In this document: positions 47,230 to 58,485 of the stretch, in pieces
Layout: every line of letters starts with the position of its first letter
How positions within the stretch are numbered: the first letter of the stretch is position 1
DNA from: Primula veris
Taxonomy: Eukaryota > Streptophyta > Magnoliopsida > Ericales > Primulaceae
Assembly (NCBI GenBank): GCA_963682055.1
Contig: OY821740.1
Coordinates: 13,788,814-13,852,813, forward strand
DNA length: 64,000 bases
Reading direction: 5' to 3'
Notes under the pieces: model-generated
Told to the model about the DNA's origin: nothing
Database searches by the model: none
What the model saw: only the letters and a program-made list of their open reading frames with translations
Position numbers and translations under genes: made by a program

Positions 47230-48225
47230 ACCCACTTTTTATATGAGATTGGATTTTCCCAATATAATTTATCTGTCTTGTTCAAATCGTAATTTTGACT
47301 TGCGGTTTGTAAGTAAGATTTACGGTTTGACTGTGAAATTACAAAATTGCCCCTGTATTGAAATCTGAAAATTTTACAGAGTTCGATCGATCGGACTTCA
47401 TAACCGATCGATCGGCCAATGTGAAATTTTTTTCAGATAGCTAATTAACTCAAAAAAAATATTTACAGACCGTAATCGTGACTTATTTATAGATAAAAGA
47501 TCAATAAGTTAATTTGTTTAGAGTAACATGATAAAATATCATTTCGAGTACTAATCATTTAAAAAAATGATTAATTTGTTTAAAATGAAATTTGCCTACT
47601 TATTTCAGAAAATATTTACGGATCGTAATCGTGACTTACGGTTTTATAAAAGGCCAATAAGTTAATTTGTTTCGAGTAACATGATAAAATGTCGTTTCGA
47701 GTACTAATCATTTAAAAAAATGGTTAATTTGTTTAAAATGATAGACGATTTAATAACGAACATAACGGTTGAAACAGAACTAAATTTGAAACTATTCAAT
47801 TTTTTTTTCCGATATCGTATATTGTGGAACTATAAATTATTCGTTCGGACTCACTCCAAATTTAGTTCCGTTTCATTTTAAATAATTAGTACTCGAAACG
47901 ACATTTTATCGTGTTACTCGAAACAAATTAACTTATTGACTTTTAATCTATGAATAAGTGACGATTACGGTCCGTAAATGTTTTTTTTGAGTTAACTAGC
48001 GCTCTGGAAAATTTTCGAAGAGAGCTTGGCCGATCGATCAGCCTCTGTAAAATTTTCCAAAGAGCTTGGCCGATCGATTGGCCTCTGTAAAATTTTCAAA
48101 TTTCAACGCATGGGCAATTTGATAATTTCACAGCCAAACCGTAAATTTGCTTACGGTTCGAAAAAAAAATTTACAGATTGAACGTGGAAACAGATAAATT
48201 GCAGTGGAAAAATCTAACTACCGTA
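47230..48225. mobile_element. Foldback element of about 1 kb with long inverted arms
   Basis: The left arm (about 47250-47800) and right arm (about 47815-48225) are inverted copies. Matched words are TTACGGTTTGACTGTGAAAT against ATTTCACAGCCAAACCGTAA; GAAAATTTTACAGAG against CTCTGTAAAATTTTC; CGATCGATCGG against CCGATCGATC; and AATTTGTTTCGAGTAACATG against GTGTTACTCGAAACAAATTA. The left arm contains an extra tandem copy of about 170 bp (ACCGTAATCGTGACTTA near 47469 and ATCGTAATCGTGACTTA near 47626). The right arm repeats GAGCTTGGCCGATCGATC twice. No coding capacity. Ends are approximate and no target duplication was fixed; a Mutator-like foldback is one possibility. Confidence 0.75.
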
Positions 48226-48343
48226 AATACAATCATTATAGCTATGCAAGTCATGTCAGATTTCTTTAAATTTTATAATTTTTTTTGGTTATATCATCTT
48301 AGAAACAAATGATATTATCTTATATATTTGACTATATATTTAA

Positions 48344-48348
48344 GATAG
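48344..48348. repeat. Target-site duplication, left (GATAG)
   Basis: GATAG stands directly before the left LTR and again directly after the right LTR (55364-55368), the 5-bp duplication expected of copia integration. Confidence 0.9.
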
Positions 48349-48621
48349 TGTTGTGATACATTGTATGTGGTTGTCCATATTCATGTATCGGTTCCATATT
48401 CATGTATCGGTTACATACATTGTGTATAACCTTTGAGTTTATGACTTATGGCTTTCTAGCTTCTCGCATATACATGTATCTTGTTCCACCCCTCCACTAT
48501 ATAAAGGGGTTGAACTCTTCATAGTTGAACACACATATTCATACTTGGAATAAGACGACTTTACTCTCTCTCTATACATATCTTGCTATGTCGATACTTT
48601 GCTAATAGTTGCCACACAACA
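48349..48621 (+). repeat. Left LTR (273 bp)
   Basis: Nearly identical to the right LTR: one extra G in CTTGGAATAAG and one C/T difference in CACACAACA against CACATAACA. Near the start a 19-bp word, CCATATTCATGTATCGGTT, is repeated in tandem. Confidence 0.95.
48498..48505 (+). promoter_or_regulatory. TATA box of the LTR promoter
   Basis: TATATAAA lies in the left LTR, about 150 bases from its start, followed by a plausible transcription start area (GGGGTTGAACTCTTC). The same sequence recurs in the right LTR. Confidence 0.65.
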
Positions 48622-51600
48622 CGTTATCGGCACTTTGCTTAACGACAGAATAAAGAAATAGCTAGATAGTTTCATTAGAAGTGAGTATACGGATCTATTT
48701 CTTCCTCGACGAGTTAGGAAGAGGGTTTATTGGGTTGTTAGATCACATATTGATCATCCTTTTCGTATTTCCGAATTAAGGTACATAAATTTCTACTTGT
48801 AATAAAACGTAGAAATTGCGTGATTAATCAAGAATAGATCCGGAAATCTCATGTTTAAGATTTATATCACATGATGAATGTTTTTTTTGATGAAATATTG
48901 CTATTGGAACCCATGTATGTCACTTATAGAACGAGTTATAACTTGTATAGTTAGACATAATAAACTGTCGGACCTAAACTGTCAATTTTAGAACATTGGA
49001 GGATTAATATGTGACTTACCGAAACTTTAGGGTCTCTCTGTAAATCTCCTGAAACTATAGGTCCAGCACTGAAATTACCCTTAAAATGCATATAGTTTCC
49101 TATATTTACATTCGTAGTCCCTGTAGTTACTCCTTATACACAGAATAGTATATATGTACGAGTTTACCCAATGTTTTAGTCCGAAAATACTTATTTACAT
49201 GCAAATGATCTAAGATTTAATTGCTACAACTTCTAAAATTTGTAGAAATCTTGTAGAAAATACCTCTTGCATGATAATATTAATTGCTTGTGTGACATAA
49301 ACTAAATTTAGCCTCTTAGCATGCCACCATTTATTGCCTATGAATTGATATAACATATACGATGTATTAATTACCCATAGAAAATGGCAAAAGTCACACT
49401 TTAGTGTTGGATTAAATAATAACTCATGTGGTTTAATATTACTACTCCATGTTAGGACTAGTTTACATGAGTATGGCATGCCTTTATGTTACGATATTGT
49501 TGAATGCTATTTTATCTTGTCACATAAAAGCTCGTAGACATTTATATGTTACGTGAGCTTATAAATTGCCTCGAATTTGAACATTTTACAATGTATCTCT
49601 TTTGAGTAGAAATTTTCCTCAAGCTTAAAACATTTAGATGTAGCTTTTGAGTTGAAAATTTGTGAAATCCGGTATATGTATTCACATTTAAGTTGGAATA
49701 ATTATGAATCTTCCCCAAATAGGCTCACCTATTTGGATACGATGTCTAGGAAAGATAAAGGCGGAAGTCGCTCTCCTAATGAGGTCGGTTTTTAAGAGGC
49801 ATTCGTGCCCACCCCCTTCACCATCTTTCCTGGTCGTGTTCAAGTAGAGCTACCGAAAGGGGTTGAGTAAATAATAAGTCCCCCGAGTGTGTTTATATAG
49901 GTGTATTTTTCGCTGAATTGGTGTCTTTGTATCGACATGTTGTTCGATCAATGAGAACCTATTCACATTAAAAGCAAAACTATTTTTCGAACCTGTCGTT
50001 TCGAAATAAATTTTATGCTTGTGCAAACCATAAACATATAAACCAGTCGTTTTATATGATAAATAATCCAAAACTCCCAACACATGTTGGATGCCATCTA
50101 TGATGAGAAAAATTGCAAAACATACTTGCGAAATGATTGTTTAGACGATGATGTTATTTCATCACCACAGTTCATCATCCTGGTGTGTGCAACTGTGATG
50201 CCATATTTTTTTTTTTGGATACCATCTTTGATGAGTAAAACAGGAGCTTGTTGTTACTCATAAGATGACGGCTAAGGCGTTGATTTTATTCCGCCGCCAC
50301 ATTTGAGACGTGATGATGTCTATGGTGAACAAATGTCTGAAATTGACATATTGGAGCAATCCTACACCGAAATACTAGCTTGGAAATTGTATTCCTTAAG
50401 CAGTATCGTGAATTTATATTCACCATGTCCCTTTATCACCCATCTGTTATTGGATAAGAAAATTACCCCGGTGAGTAGTTTTAATCCTATTGGGTCAATG
50501 GCGAATTGTTTGCCTGATATTTATGCTCTTTGTGGACGTTTTCCCCCGAATCGAGAACCGAGACAAGGGTTATTTGTCTCAAACTGTCACGAGTCTAACA
50601 CTCGCCTAGTCAAGGCAGTCCTTGAAAGAAACAATAAGGTCATGTCATTCCCGGCTACTCCTTAAATAGTTCAAAACTATCATGAGGGTAGAAAAGCCGA
50701 AGCTAATGTGGTTAACGCTAACTGAAAGGAAACTCTTGAGACCCCGGTTTTGTGGCTCAAATGAGTTTGATACCTTTCTTTATTGATTTTGCTAAATCAT
50801 TGAGTCATTTTTTCGCTCCTCTGGATTATGTTTTTCCATTTGGATTATGATTTTTCCATTTGGACATACTTTTGGATTATGGTTTGCTTGTTTATGAAAT
50901 TTCTCGAAATAATTTAAAGTGTTTTTGAGCAAAACTCCTTAATAAATGTGACCAAACTTTAAATTATGGAAATTTAGGCATTACTTGTGGGGTAGTTGGT
51001 TATCTGGAAATAGTGGATAATGGTGTACCACATAATTCCACCAACTACTTGCCTAAAGAATCCTAACTGACTACGATTTTGGACCTGTCGCTCCAAATCG
51101 GAATCTTTGGTAAAACCAAATTGATTTGTCTAAAATGAGTCTTTATACTCCAGGTCCTGTCGTACCTTGTTGAGTTATAAGATATTCGAGAAAAACAGTG
51201 TTATCTGGTAATAGCTCAAGAAAGAATTAAAATTTCTTTACATAGCCTCCGCTCAATACGACCAAAAGCGTATTTTAGCAGAGTTGAAATGTCTTTCAAG
51301 TGGTTGCTACCACGTTTTTAAAAGCATTTGAAGTTACCTTATCATTTCGCATAACGTCGATTGATAAGAGGTCTTAGATGCTAAGACATGTTTGTCTGTA
51401 CTATCATTCGCCTGTCGTCGATTGATAAGAGTATTTTGACATTGTGGCATTGACCGGATGAGATATACCCGAGTCAAAAGATGATGTTAGATTTATAATT
51501 ACATCGCATTTGGATTCTTTTTGAGGAATAATTTCGTGATTGATCCGAAATTTATGCCACTAATACTCTCTCTGAAAGACTAGTATGTGTAAAGATCACG

Positions 51601-51779
51601 AAATGAACTCGTAGAATTCTTGTAAAGAATTGAACGAGTTATTGTGGACTTATCCAACCATAAATATAAATGGTTATGGTTGATGCATCGACAATAAGGT
51701 CACATGATTATTATTGTCCACAGAAATGCAGCATTTCCCAAACTTTTAGCCCTATCATTAAGTTGATGGCTCATGATCC
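48622..51779 (+). pseudogene. Copia 5' leader and presumed gag remnant
   Basis: This stretch lies where leader, gag and protease should be. I cannot follow a continuous frame. The frame at 50303-50665 (120 codons, with PVSSFNPIGSMANCLPDIYA) may derive from gag by position, but I recognise no zinc knuckle. Call by position only. Confidence 0.4.
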
Positions 51780-54372
51780 GAATTATCCTGAAAAGTCTAG
51801 TCGACTTGATAATTCTGAAGAGTAAAAAAATCTAAATTTCGATTTGAATTACTTGAGTTTGGAAATTGAAATTGAACATCCTGTCGATTATGTTCAGACC
51901 CAAATGGACTCACGAAAAGTTTGATGATGCGACTGCAAATGATTGCACGCATTTCTTGGTCTTGCGCACCAAGATTTATATTTTCGTGTGGGGTTATGCT
52001 ATTTTGCTGCATTGGTCCATCATGAGGCCCATAGACACTCAAACACCATATGTGTACCAGCGGGTTACTGGTTATGAGCCAGAAGTCTCATATTAACGCG
52101 TGTTTAGAGTGATTAATTAATATTTTGATTGAGCCGCTATAGCGTTCAAACTATGGACCTCTGAAGGGGACATAAGTCGATTATGAATCCCCTGCCTATC
52201 ATTTGATAGAGTAACCTTGGCAAGCGATCTCTTTACCGCATGATATGCGAAAGTGACATCGCTAAGACTGTTATCCCCGTCGTTAGGGGGAGATTTGCAC
52301 GTTACCGTTGATAAGGAACGACGTGAAATAACGTGGCATAACCCACTCAGTCTTAGCTTGATCTCCAAAACTGCACTTAGTGATAAGTAAGTGCATAGAC
52401 TCCCTCAAGTCTAACTAAATGCCAGACGCATTTAATGACTTTATGAGATGTCACGAGATCATTTATACCTGCTGCAAAATGCTTGCAAGGATAGACGTCC
52501 CTGTCGGATGCCGTGTCCTGTCAAAACACGTTGCTTTGGTCGAACCCGCCAAGCAAATGACGCTGCCGTCGGCCATCAGTCTGTAGTCCTTCCCATGTAA
52601 CGAGGAAGTTGACCGGTTCTGAATTCGTTCAACCCCTGAAGTGGTGAACTGAAACTCGTTTGTCGCACGAGATTATAAAGGATCAAGGAGATGTGTGATT
52701 CCTCCTCATCCTGAGAATCTCAAAATATCTGTCGATCATGATATCTTAAACGATATTGAAGCGAAACGAGACTGTCATTGCTTACTTGTTCATATATTCG
52801 GTGACGACTGATAATATGAGCAAATTATGACAGGGAACCACATATAGTTGCCTGAAGTCAACAAAGATCAGACTGACCAAATGGAAACTTACATTCCAAG
52901 GCAAATTCCTTAGCGAAACAAAGTATGTGTGGACCTGTCGTTCCAACACCACCCAATGTCTAAACAAGTTTGTTTATTCGGGTATTCGTAAGAAAGTGTG
53001 ATGAGAATAATGAGGATATACGTTACTCGCCTCCTAGCGCAAGGCTTCTCTCACACCTTGGAATTGATTGCGAGATAGTTTATTTTCTCGTAATGGATGT
53101 TATAACGGTCCCCTACTTTATCAGTTTAGTAGTTTCCGAAAAACTGAGTATGCAGCCATGAAAGTGGTCATATTTTATCTCTGTGGGGATTTAGACAAGA
53201 GATGTAGATGAAGGTCACTGTGTGATTTCATATGCTTGAATCAAGTAGTTCCTGACCACGGAACACGATCTCAATTGACTGAGACGTTCACTGTATGGAT
53301 TAATATAATCCGAGCGGATGTGGTATACCCGCCTAAGTGAGTACTTGATCAGCTTGAGATACTTCAACAAGTATTATACCCTTGCGTGTTTTTGAAACAA
53401 TCCACGTTTTGGATTTACCCTTCGAGATGACGGATCTTGGGAAGACACGGTAGTGACTCAGCCTGATGATCGAGTCCCGTAAAGATTGAATCTAAGTTCA
53501 TGATTCAGCCTACACCCAGAAGGTGTTTTGACGCTTAGTAAGTCGTCAAATTCTCCCATGATCGTTCGATCACTAGCCATTGATATAGACTCATTCCGTC
53601 CCTGGAGTGACGTTGAAGAGATATTGAACCATGATGTTCATATCCGAGTACAATAAGCGCACCACTGTACTTGGTCTAATGTGCTAAGACGAACATCTCG
53701 TCTGCTGTAAATTAAATAGCTCGACACAGCATCGCGCGCTAACACGCTGCCACGACAATTGCCTTAAAGACATTCTTCCATTACCTTACAGGTACTATGG
53801 AAAAGGGCTTGTTTATCCCATTTGCATCATCGAGTTGGCCTACCCTCATTGGCATTCGAAATAACGCGACCCTTATCGGTTACGCCGATGCATGTTACTT
53901 ATCAGACTCGTATAAGGGATGTTCCCAATCTGGTTATGTCTTTACCATCGGGAACACGGTGATATCTTGAAGGTCTCGTAAACGGACCATAGTGGCTACT
54001 TCGACGAACCACTCTGAGCTACTCACGCTCTATGAGGCGACTAGAGAGTGTGTATGGCTTCGAGCAGTTATTGGCCATATTCGAAGTACGTGTGATCTAC
54101 CTTATGATCCTGATGAACCAGTTGTTATTTATGAGGACAACACCGCTGTTATTGATCAAGCGAAACATGGTTACATCAAAGGTGATGCCACTAAACATAT
54201 CTCGCCAAAGTTGTTCTTTACACATGAACAACAAGCACTTCAAAGTATTGAAGTGAAGCATATTGGATCCGAGAACAATCACGTAGACTTGTTCACCAAG
54301 TCACTGTCAAAGTATTCGTTCCAAAAACTTGTTAGAGCGATCGGACTTAGGAAGCTCTCCGAACTTTTCTAA
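51780..54372 (+). pseudogene. Copia pol remnant: integrase, reverse transcriptase, RNase H
   Basis: Recognisable pieces occur in shifting frames with many stops. The integrase C-terminal part contains VWGYAILLHWS and VTGYEPEVSY (51930-52096). A reverse-transcriptase part contains RLLAQGFSHTLGIDCE and VMDVITVPYFISLVVSEKLS (53030-53160). RNase H is best preserved: GYADACYLSDSYKGCSQSGY, a stop in the ...NTVIS*RSRK stretch, then an open 126-codon tail (53992-54372) with VATSTNHSELLTLYEA, ECVWLRAVIGHIRST, YEDNTAVIDQAKHGYIKGD and VDLFTKSLSKYSFQKLV. The enzyme would copy the element RNA to DNA and insert it; this copy cannot. Confidence 0.85.
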
Positions 54373-55091
54373 ACGACATGTCTCCATGCACCCTGTTGTG
54401 TGCAAGTGAGGGGGAGCATCCCGACGTATGCTTAGCACCATGTTGTGTGTATCCTCACATATGCTTAGCACCCTATTCCGTGCAAGTTCTCACTAGTTAT
54501 TATTCCCGCACCCAGTAGTGTGCATGAGAGGGGGAGCATCCTGATGAATGCTTGTGTACGCTTTTTTGTCCTTAGTTCAAGGGTTTGTCCCACTGGGTTT
54601 ACCTTGACAAGGTTTTTAGCGAGACACATTTCTAATCCCGTTCTCACTCATGATTGCCGAAATCAAGGGGAGTATCCAGTTGTATACTTCTAACCATCGT
54701 GCACTCTTTTGTCCTTCGATTAGAGTTTTGTCCCACAGGGTTTTCTCTAACAAGGTTTTAATGAGACACACCGTGCATGGTTATTTCCCCCGCTACTACT
54801 GATAGTTGTGTACTCTTTTGTCCTTCGACCAAGTTTTTTCCCACTGGGTTTTTTTGGCAAGGTTTTGATAAGGCACATATTTTCTAGTCAGTTCATTCAC
54901 GCACTCAATGGCGTTTCGGCCCACTCCATTCGGCAACACCTTTTTTGTCCTATGATCCGGGTTTTTTTTTCCACATCGGGTTTTCCGAACTTGAGGTTTT
55001 ATGTGTTGACAATAGCGAATGCGACTCAACAACTCATCAGAGTCTATGAAGACGAGGAAGCTTGCAGTATGTTTGGACACCCAAGGGGGAG
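54373..55091 (+). repeat. Copia 3' untranslated region with degenerate repeats and polypurine tract
   Basis: Four loose repeats of the plan CTTTTGTCCTT, TTTGTCCCACTGGGTTTT, CAAGGTTTT, GAGACAC occur near 54561, 54706, 54814 and 54943. Before them GAGGGGGAGCATC occurs twice (near 54409 and 54529), echoing the polypurine tract AAGGGGGAG at 55083-55091 that directly precedes the right LTR. The polypurine tract is the known primer for plus-strand synthesis. Confidence 0.7.
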
Positions 55092-55363
55092 TGTTGTGAT
55101 ACATTGTATGTGGTTGTCCATATTCATGTATCGGTTCCATATTCATGTATCGGTTACATACATTGTGTATAACCTTTGAGTTTATGACTTATGGCTTTCT
55201 AGCTTCTCGCATATACATGTATCTTGTTCCACCCCTCCACTATATAAAGGGGTTGAACTCTTCATAGTTGAACACACATATTCATACTTGAATAAGACGA
55301 CTTTACTCTCTCTCTATACATATCTTGCTATGTCGATACTTTGCTAATAGTTGCCACATAACA
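55092..55363 (+). repeat. Right LTR (272 bp)
   Basis: Begins TGTTGTGATACATTG and ends ACATAACA; followed by the second GATAG. Differs from the left LTR by one indel and one substitution. Confidence 0.95.
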
Positions 55364-56140
55364 GATAGTAAATAAATGTCTTATGTATGCTGTCTTTATT
55401 ATGTATGAATTATTTTTAATAGCACAAAAAAAAAGAAATTCTTAATAATCTTAATTTTACTTTAGTGCTAGTCAACATCTCTAGTGAAAGCATCCAAAAA
55501 CTTTTCTGATCAATCATTGTAACTTACTCAACTATTTATTCAAAGATGAACTTTCATTTTTATTGCATGTATGTATCTTTAACAAAATCATAATGAATTT
55601 ATTTATGATTGTTTCATGCCCATGAACTATAAGTGTGACAATTAAAATTAATATATCCAAAGTCACATATTCACATTTCTATTTTAATGACATGTACTTA
55701 ACTTTTACCAATGTTATTAACCGAAATTGAAAGCAAGCAGGCATATCATTCTATGGACATTAGTGTCAAATATAAAACCGAAGGAACCATATTATGATTA
55801 AGTAAAGTATGGGGACATCAAATGTTATTATAAGAACCTCCCTATTGCTATTATAGTGACATTTTAAATAGCAGCTCATGGAAATTTATCGATAAAACTA
55901 ATAAAAACTCCTTAAAAGGAGAAAATTAATATATACTCCTTTTTATATATTTTTCTTATAAAGGAAAGAGACTATCATAAATCAAATCCTTAAAACTACA
56001 AATACAAAATAATTAGAGAACAAAACTTTGGTTACCATTGATGTCATTTCCGAAAAGAGTGAATAAAAGGAGCCACAAATACAACTCTGTACACTTGATC
56101 AATACTTTTAATATTATGAATTAATTCAAGCAATTGCCCT

Positions 56141-56214
56141 CCCTCCGTCCCAAAACATATGTCTATTTTCATAATATATCTCACATATATTCATAAATAT
56201 TTGTTTTTGAACGG
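56141..56214. mobile_element. Very short Stowaway-like remnant
   Basis: CTCCCTCCGTCCCAAAACAT on the left is loosely matched by the reverse complement of ATATTTGTTTTTGAACGGAG on the right. At about 75 bp it may be an internal deletion product. Confidence 0.4.
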
Positions 56215-57077
56215 AGCGAATATAAAACTTCTCAATAATTTTTTTTACATATAACTGAATTCCAACGGGGGGAAATCCCAAGTAGCTTATGGTCTGTTGT
56301 TATTCGGACTTTTTATAGTATAAGTTAAATTAGATGTATACTTATTTTATATAAACAACTACTGTCATTGATAGAGCTAGGTTAGGCATGCCCTTGTCCT
56401 AAAAACATCGTTAAGCCTTATAAGTACATGAGAGGAGCCGAGGGAGGACATAAAACCAAAACTCGGAAAAAGAAGAAGAGAAAACAACATTTTTGTGAAA
56501 TTGAAACAAACTAGGTACTGAAAAGTATGAAAAATAGAAGGGGTCGCAGCGATGCAGACTTGCATGCGATTGTTTGCCAAAAATACATGTCTATATATGC
56601 AAAGTTGTGAATAATTGTAGAGACCTAAAAAAAAGTCAATAAATTAAGCAATTTACTTTTTTGGAAAAATCCCATGAGTGACTCAATCCTCATTCCGCCA
56701 CTATATTCAGCCGCAGAATCAGTGGGGCAAGGGCCGTCATTGTCACCCAACAAAATTTAAAATTATTTTTTTTATATAGATAAATTTTATACATTAGCCT
56801 CCAAATAAATAAATAGTAATTTAGTTCAAATGACAAACATAAAGCTTTTTTGTGTCGCAAGGTGTTTGAATCCTGTAGCTATTTTTTACTCTTCATTTAA
56901 TAAATTAACATTAGTTTACTTTTTTACTTCTCCATTAATTAATTGGATCTTTAAGTTACTGTTACAAGCTTTTATAAAAAAATATTTTTGTGTAGTTTTA
57001 TAGTCATATTACAACAAAGTTTAAACTAATAAATTCGTATTTGTAGTTAGTTTTTTTGTATCGTTTGAAATTTTTAG

Positions 57078-57250
57078 ATCAATGGACAAGTCAGTTAAGT
57101 TTTAAACTCCAGGTTTTTTTGTTTTTTTATACCGTTTATTCTTATTGTACTAACAAAAAAAAATTCAAAGTTTAATTTTTTAACATTATCAATGGATAAT
57201 TCAGCTAAGTTTTAAGTTTTTTATACAGTTTATTATCATTTTACAGAAAA
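57078..57250 (+). repeat. 110-bp tandem duplication
   Basis: ATCAATGGACAAGTCAGTTA with AGTTTTAAACTCC and ATACCGTTTATTCTTATT at 57078 is repeated in diverged form as ATCAATGGATAATTCAGCTA with AGTTTTAAG and ATACAGTTTATTATCATT at 57188. Confidence 0.6.
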
Positions 57251-57905
57251 AAAATAAAAAAAATTAACACCCACCTAATTGAATTCTGGTTCGCCACTTG
57301 CTATATTTAAGCCGACCATCTTTGGAAAAAAAATTGTAATATTTGTGCATACATTTTCAGCCTTGATACACTAGCTAGAAGCCAAACCAAATAGTATCCA
57401 TGCCACTGTCTTTATTCTCTGTAACTGTCAATGAATAAATAGTTAAATAAGTAGTATTTAAGGCCCTCTTCAGCAACTCTGTTTCATTTAAAATCGGTTT
57501 CAACAATTCGGTTCATTGACACATGTAAACCATATGGCAAGAGAAGGATTGCCCTCAAGTAAATGCCAAATTTATGCCTCTTCCTGTTATTAAAACTGAG
57601 CATGCATATCTTTCAAATTTGCTTGCAACATACGTACTACTAACACACTGTTATAAATACGTAGGAATAGTAATATACTCGTTGCATCTTAAAAAATTGC
57701 AGCATCCACCCTCACCTGCCCTCCCACCTAACACATTTTATACCTTTTAACTAACCGTTTACATTTACTTAAAATTACAGCTTTCTTATTAATTTTCTTA
57801 TAATAACCATACATTATATTTTTTTATTTCTTTATTATCTTTTAATAATCATAACAACATTATACCACAAAAATATGGATCTCATGATAGTTTATTACTA
57901 TTATA

Positions 57906-58127
57906 CTCCCTTCGTCCCTAAACAAATATCACATACGAAAATACATGCAACTTTGACCATCAAAATTACCGAAATTAAAAAATTAAAAACTTCATCATAT
58001 AGTTCTAAACATAAACTACGTGATTAACTTTTCAAATAATTTTTTCTGGCAATCTAAATATGAAAAAAATTATCGGTCAAAATTGTATGTATTTTCGTAG
58101 GAAATATTTGTTTAGGGACGGAGAGAG
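57906..58127. mobile_element. Stowaway-like MITE, 222 bp
   Basis: CTCCCTTCGTCCCTAAACAA on the left matches the reverse complement of TTGTTTAGGGACGGAGAGAG on the right. TA flanks both sides (57904-57905 and 58128-58129). It lies about 360 bases upstream of the NHL start codon, so it may sit in the promoter. Confidence 0.9.
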
Positions 58128-58485
58128 TATTAATTTAAGAAAGTATATGCATTCATTATGTATAAGGTATGTTTTCTTAAATTTTCTTAAATTTATGAAA
58201 TTTATAAAATTTATTAGGATATCAATATCTTTGGAGAAAGCAGCGCACATACCCTCCTAAACAAATATAATACTAATCAAGTTGCAACACTTACCAGCAT
58301 CTTATATAATCATGCAAAGAATTCGATTCTCTTGCCATTTTCTTTTGTCCTAGTTATTCCTTCTTCCACCAGTCCATATATCCCTCTTCCTGTGACTCTC
58401 CTTTTTGACATAAAGCCTAAAGGTCCTTATATTGTTGAACTACAAATTTAGATTATATACATATATTTGTTTTAAGCATAAATTC

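Larger units (their letters stand above)
48349..55363 (+). mobile_element. Ty1/copia LTR retrotransposon, interior decayed
   Basis: A complete 7.0-kb insertion: GATAG target duplications, LTRs of 273 and 272 bp beginning TGTTGTG and ending AACA, and a polypurine tract AAGGGGGAG at the 3' LTR. The interior holds remnants in the order integrase (about 51.9-52.1 kb), reverse transcriptase (about 52.5-53.2 kb) and RNase H (about 53.7-54.4 kb). That order marks Ty1/copia. Just inside the left LTR the primer-binding position reads CGTTATCGGCAC, only loosely like the usual initiator-tRNA match TGGTATCAGAGC. Most of the interior has stops and frame changes, so this copy cannot encode its own proteins. 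Confidence 0.92.
55369..58485. other. Intergenic DNA between the copia element and the NHL gene
   Basis: No gene is recognised. It holds a very short MITE-like remnant (56141-56214), old repeat ends (ATTCCGCCACTATATTCAGC near 56693 and TGGTTCGCCACTTGCTATAT near 57287 suggest one decayed element of about 0.6 kb), a 110-bp tandem duplication (57078-57250), and a Stowaway-like MITE (57906-58127) about 360 bases before the NHL start. Confidence 0.55.

Noticed and set aside
50303..50665. 120-codon frame as a host gene
   Set aside because: It lies inside the copia element at the gag position, so it is better read as element remnant.
58432..58485. Upstream extension of the NHL protein
   Set aside because: The frame is open upstream but has no ATG there; the first ATG at 58486 gives a normal NHL N-terminus.
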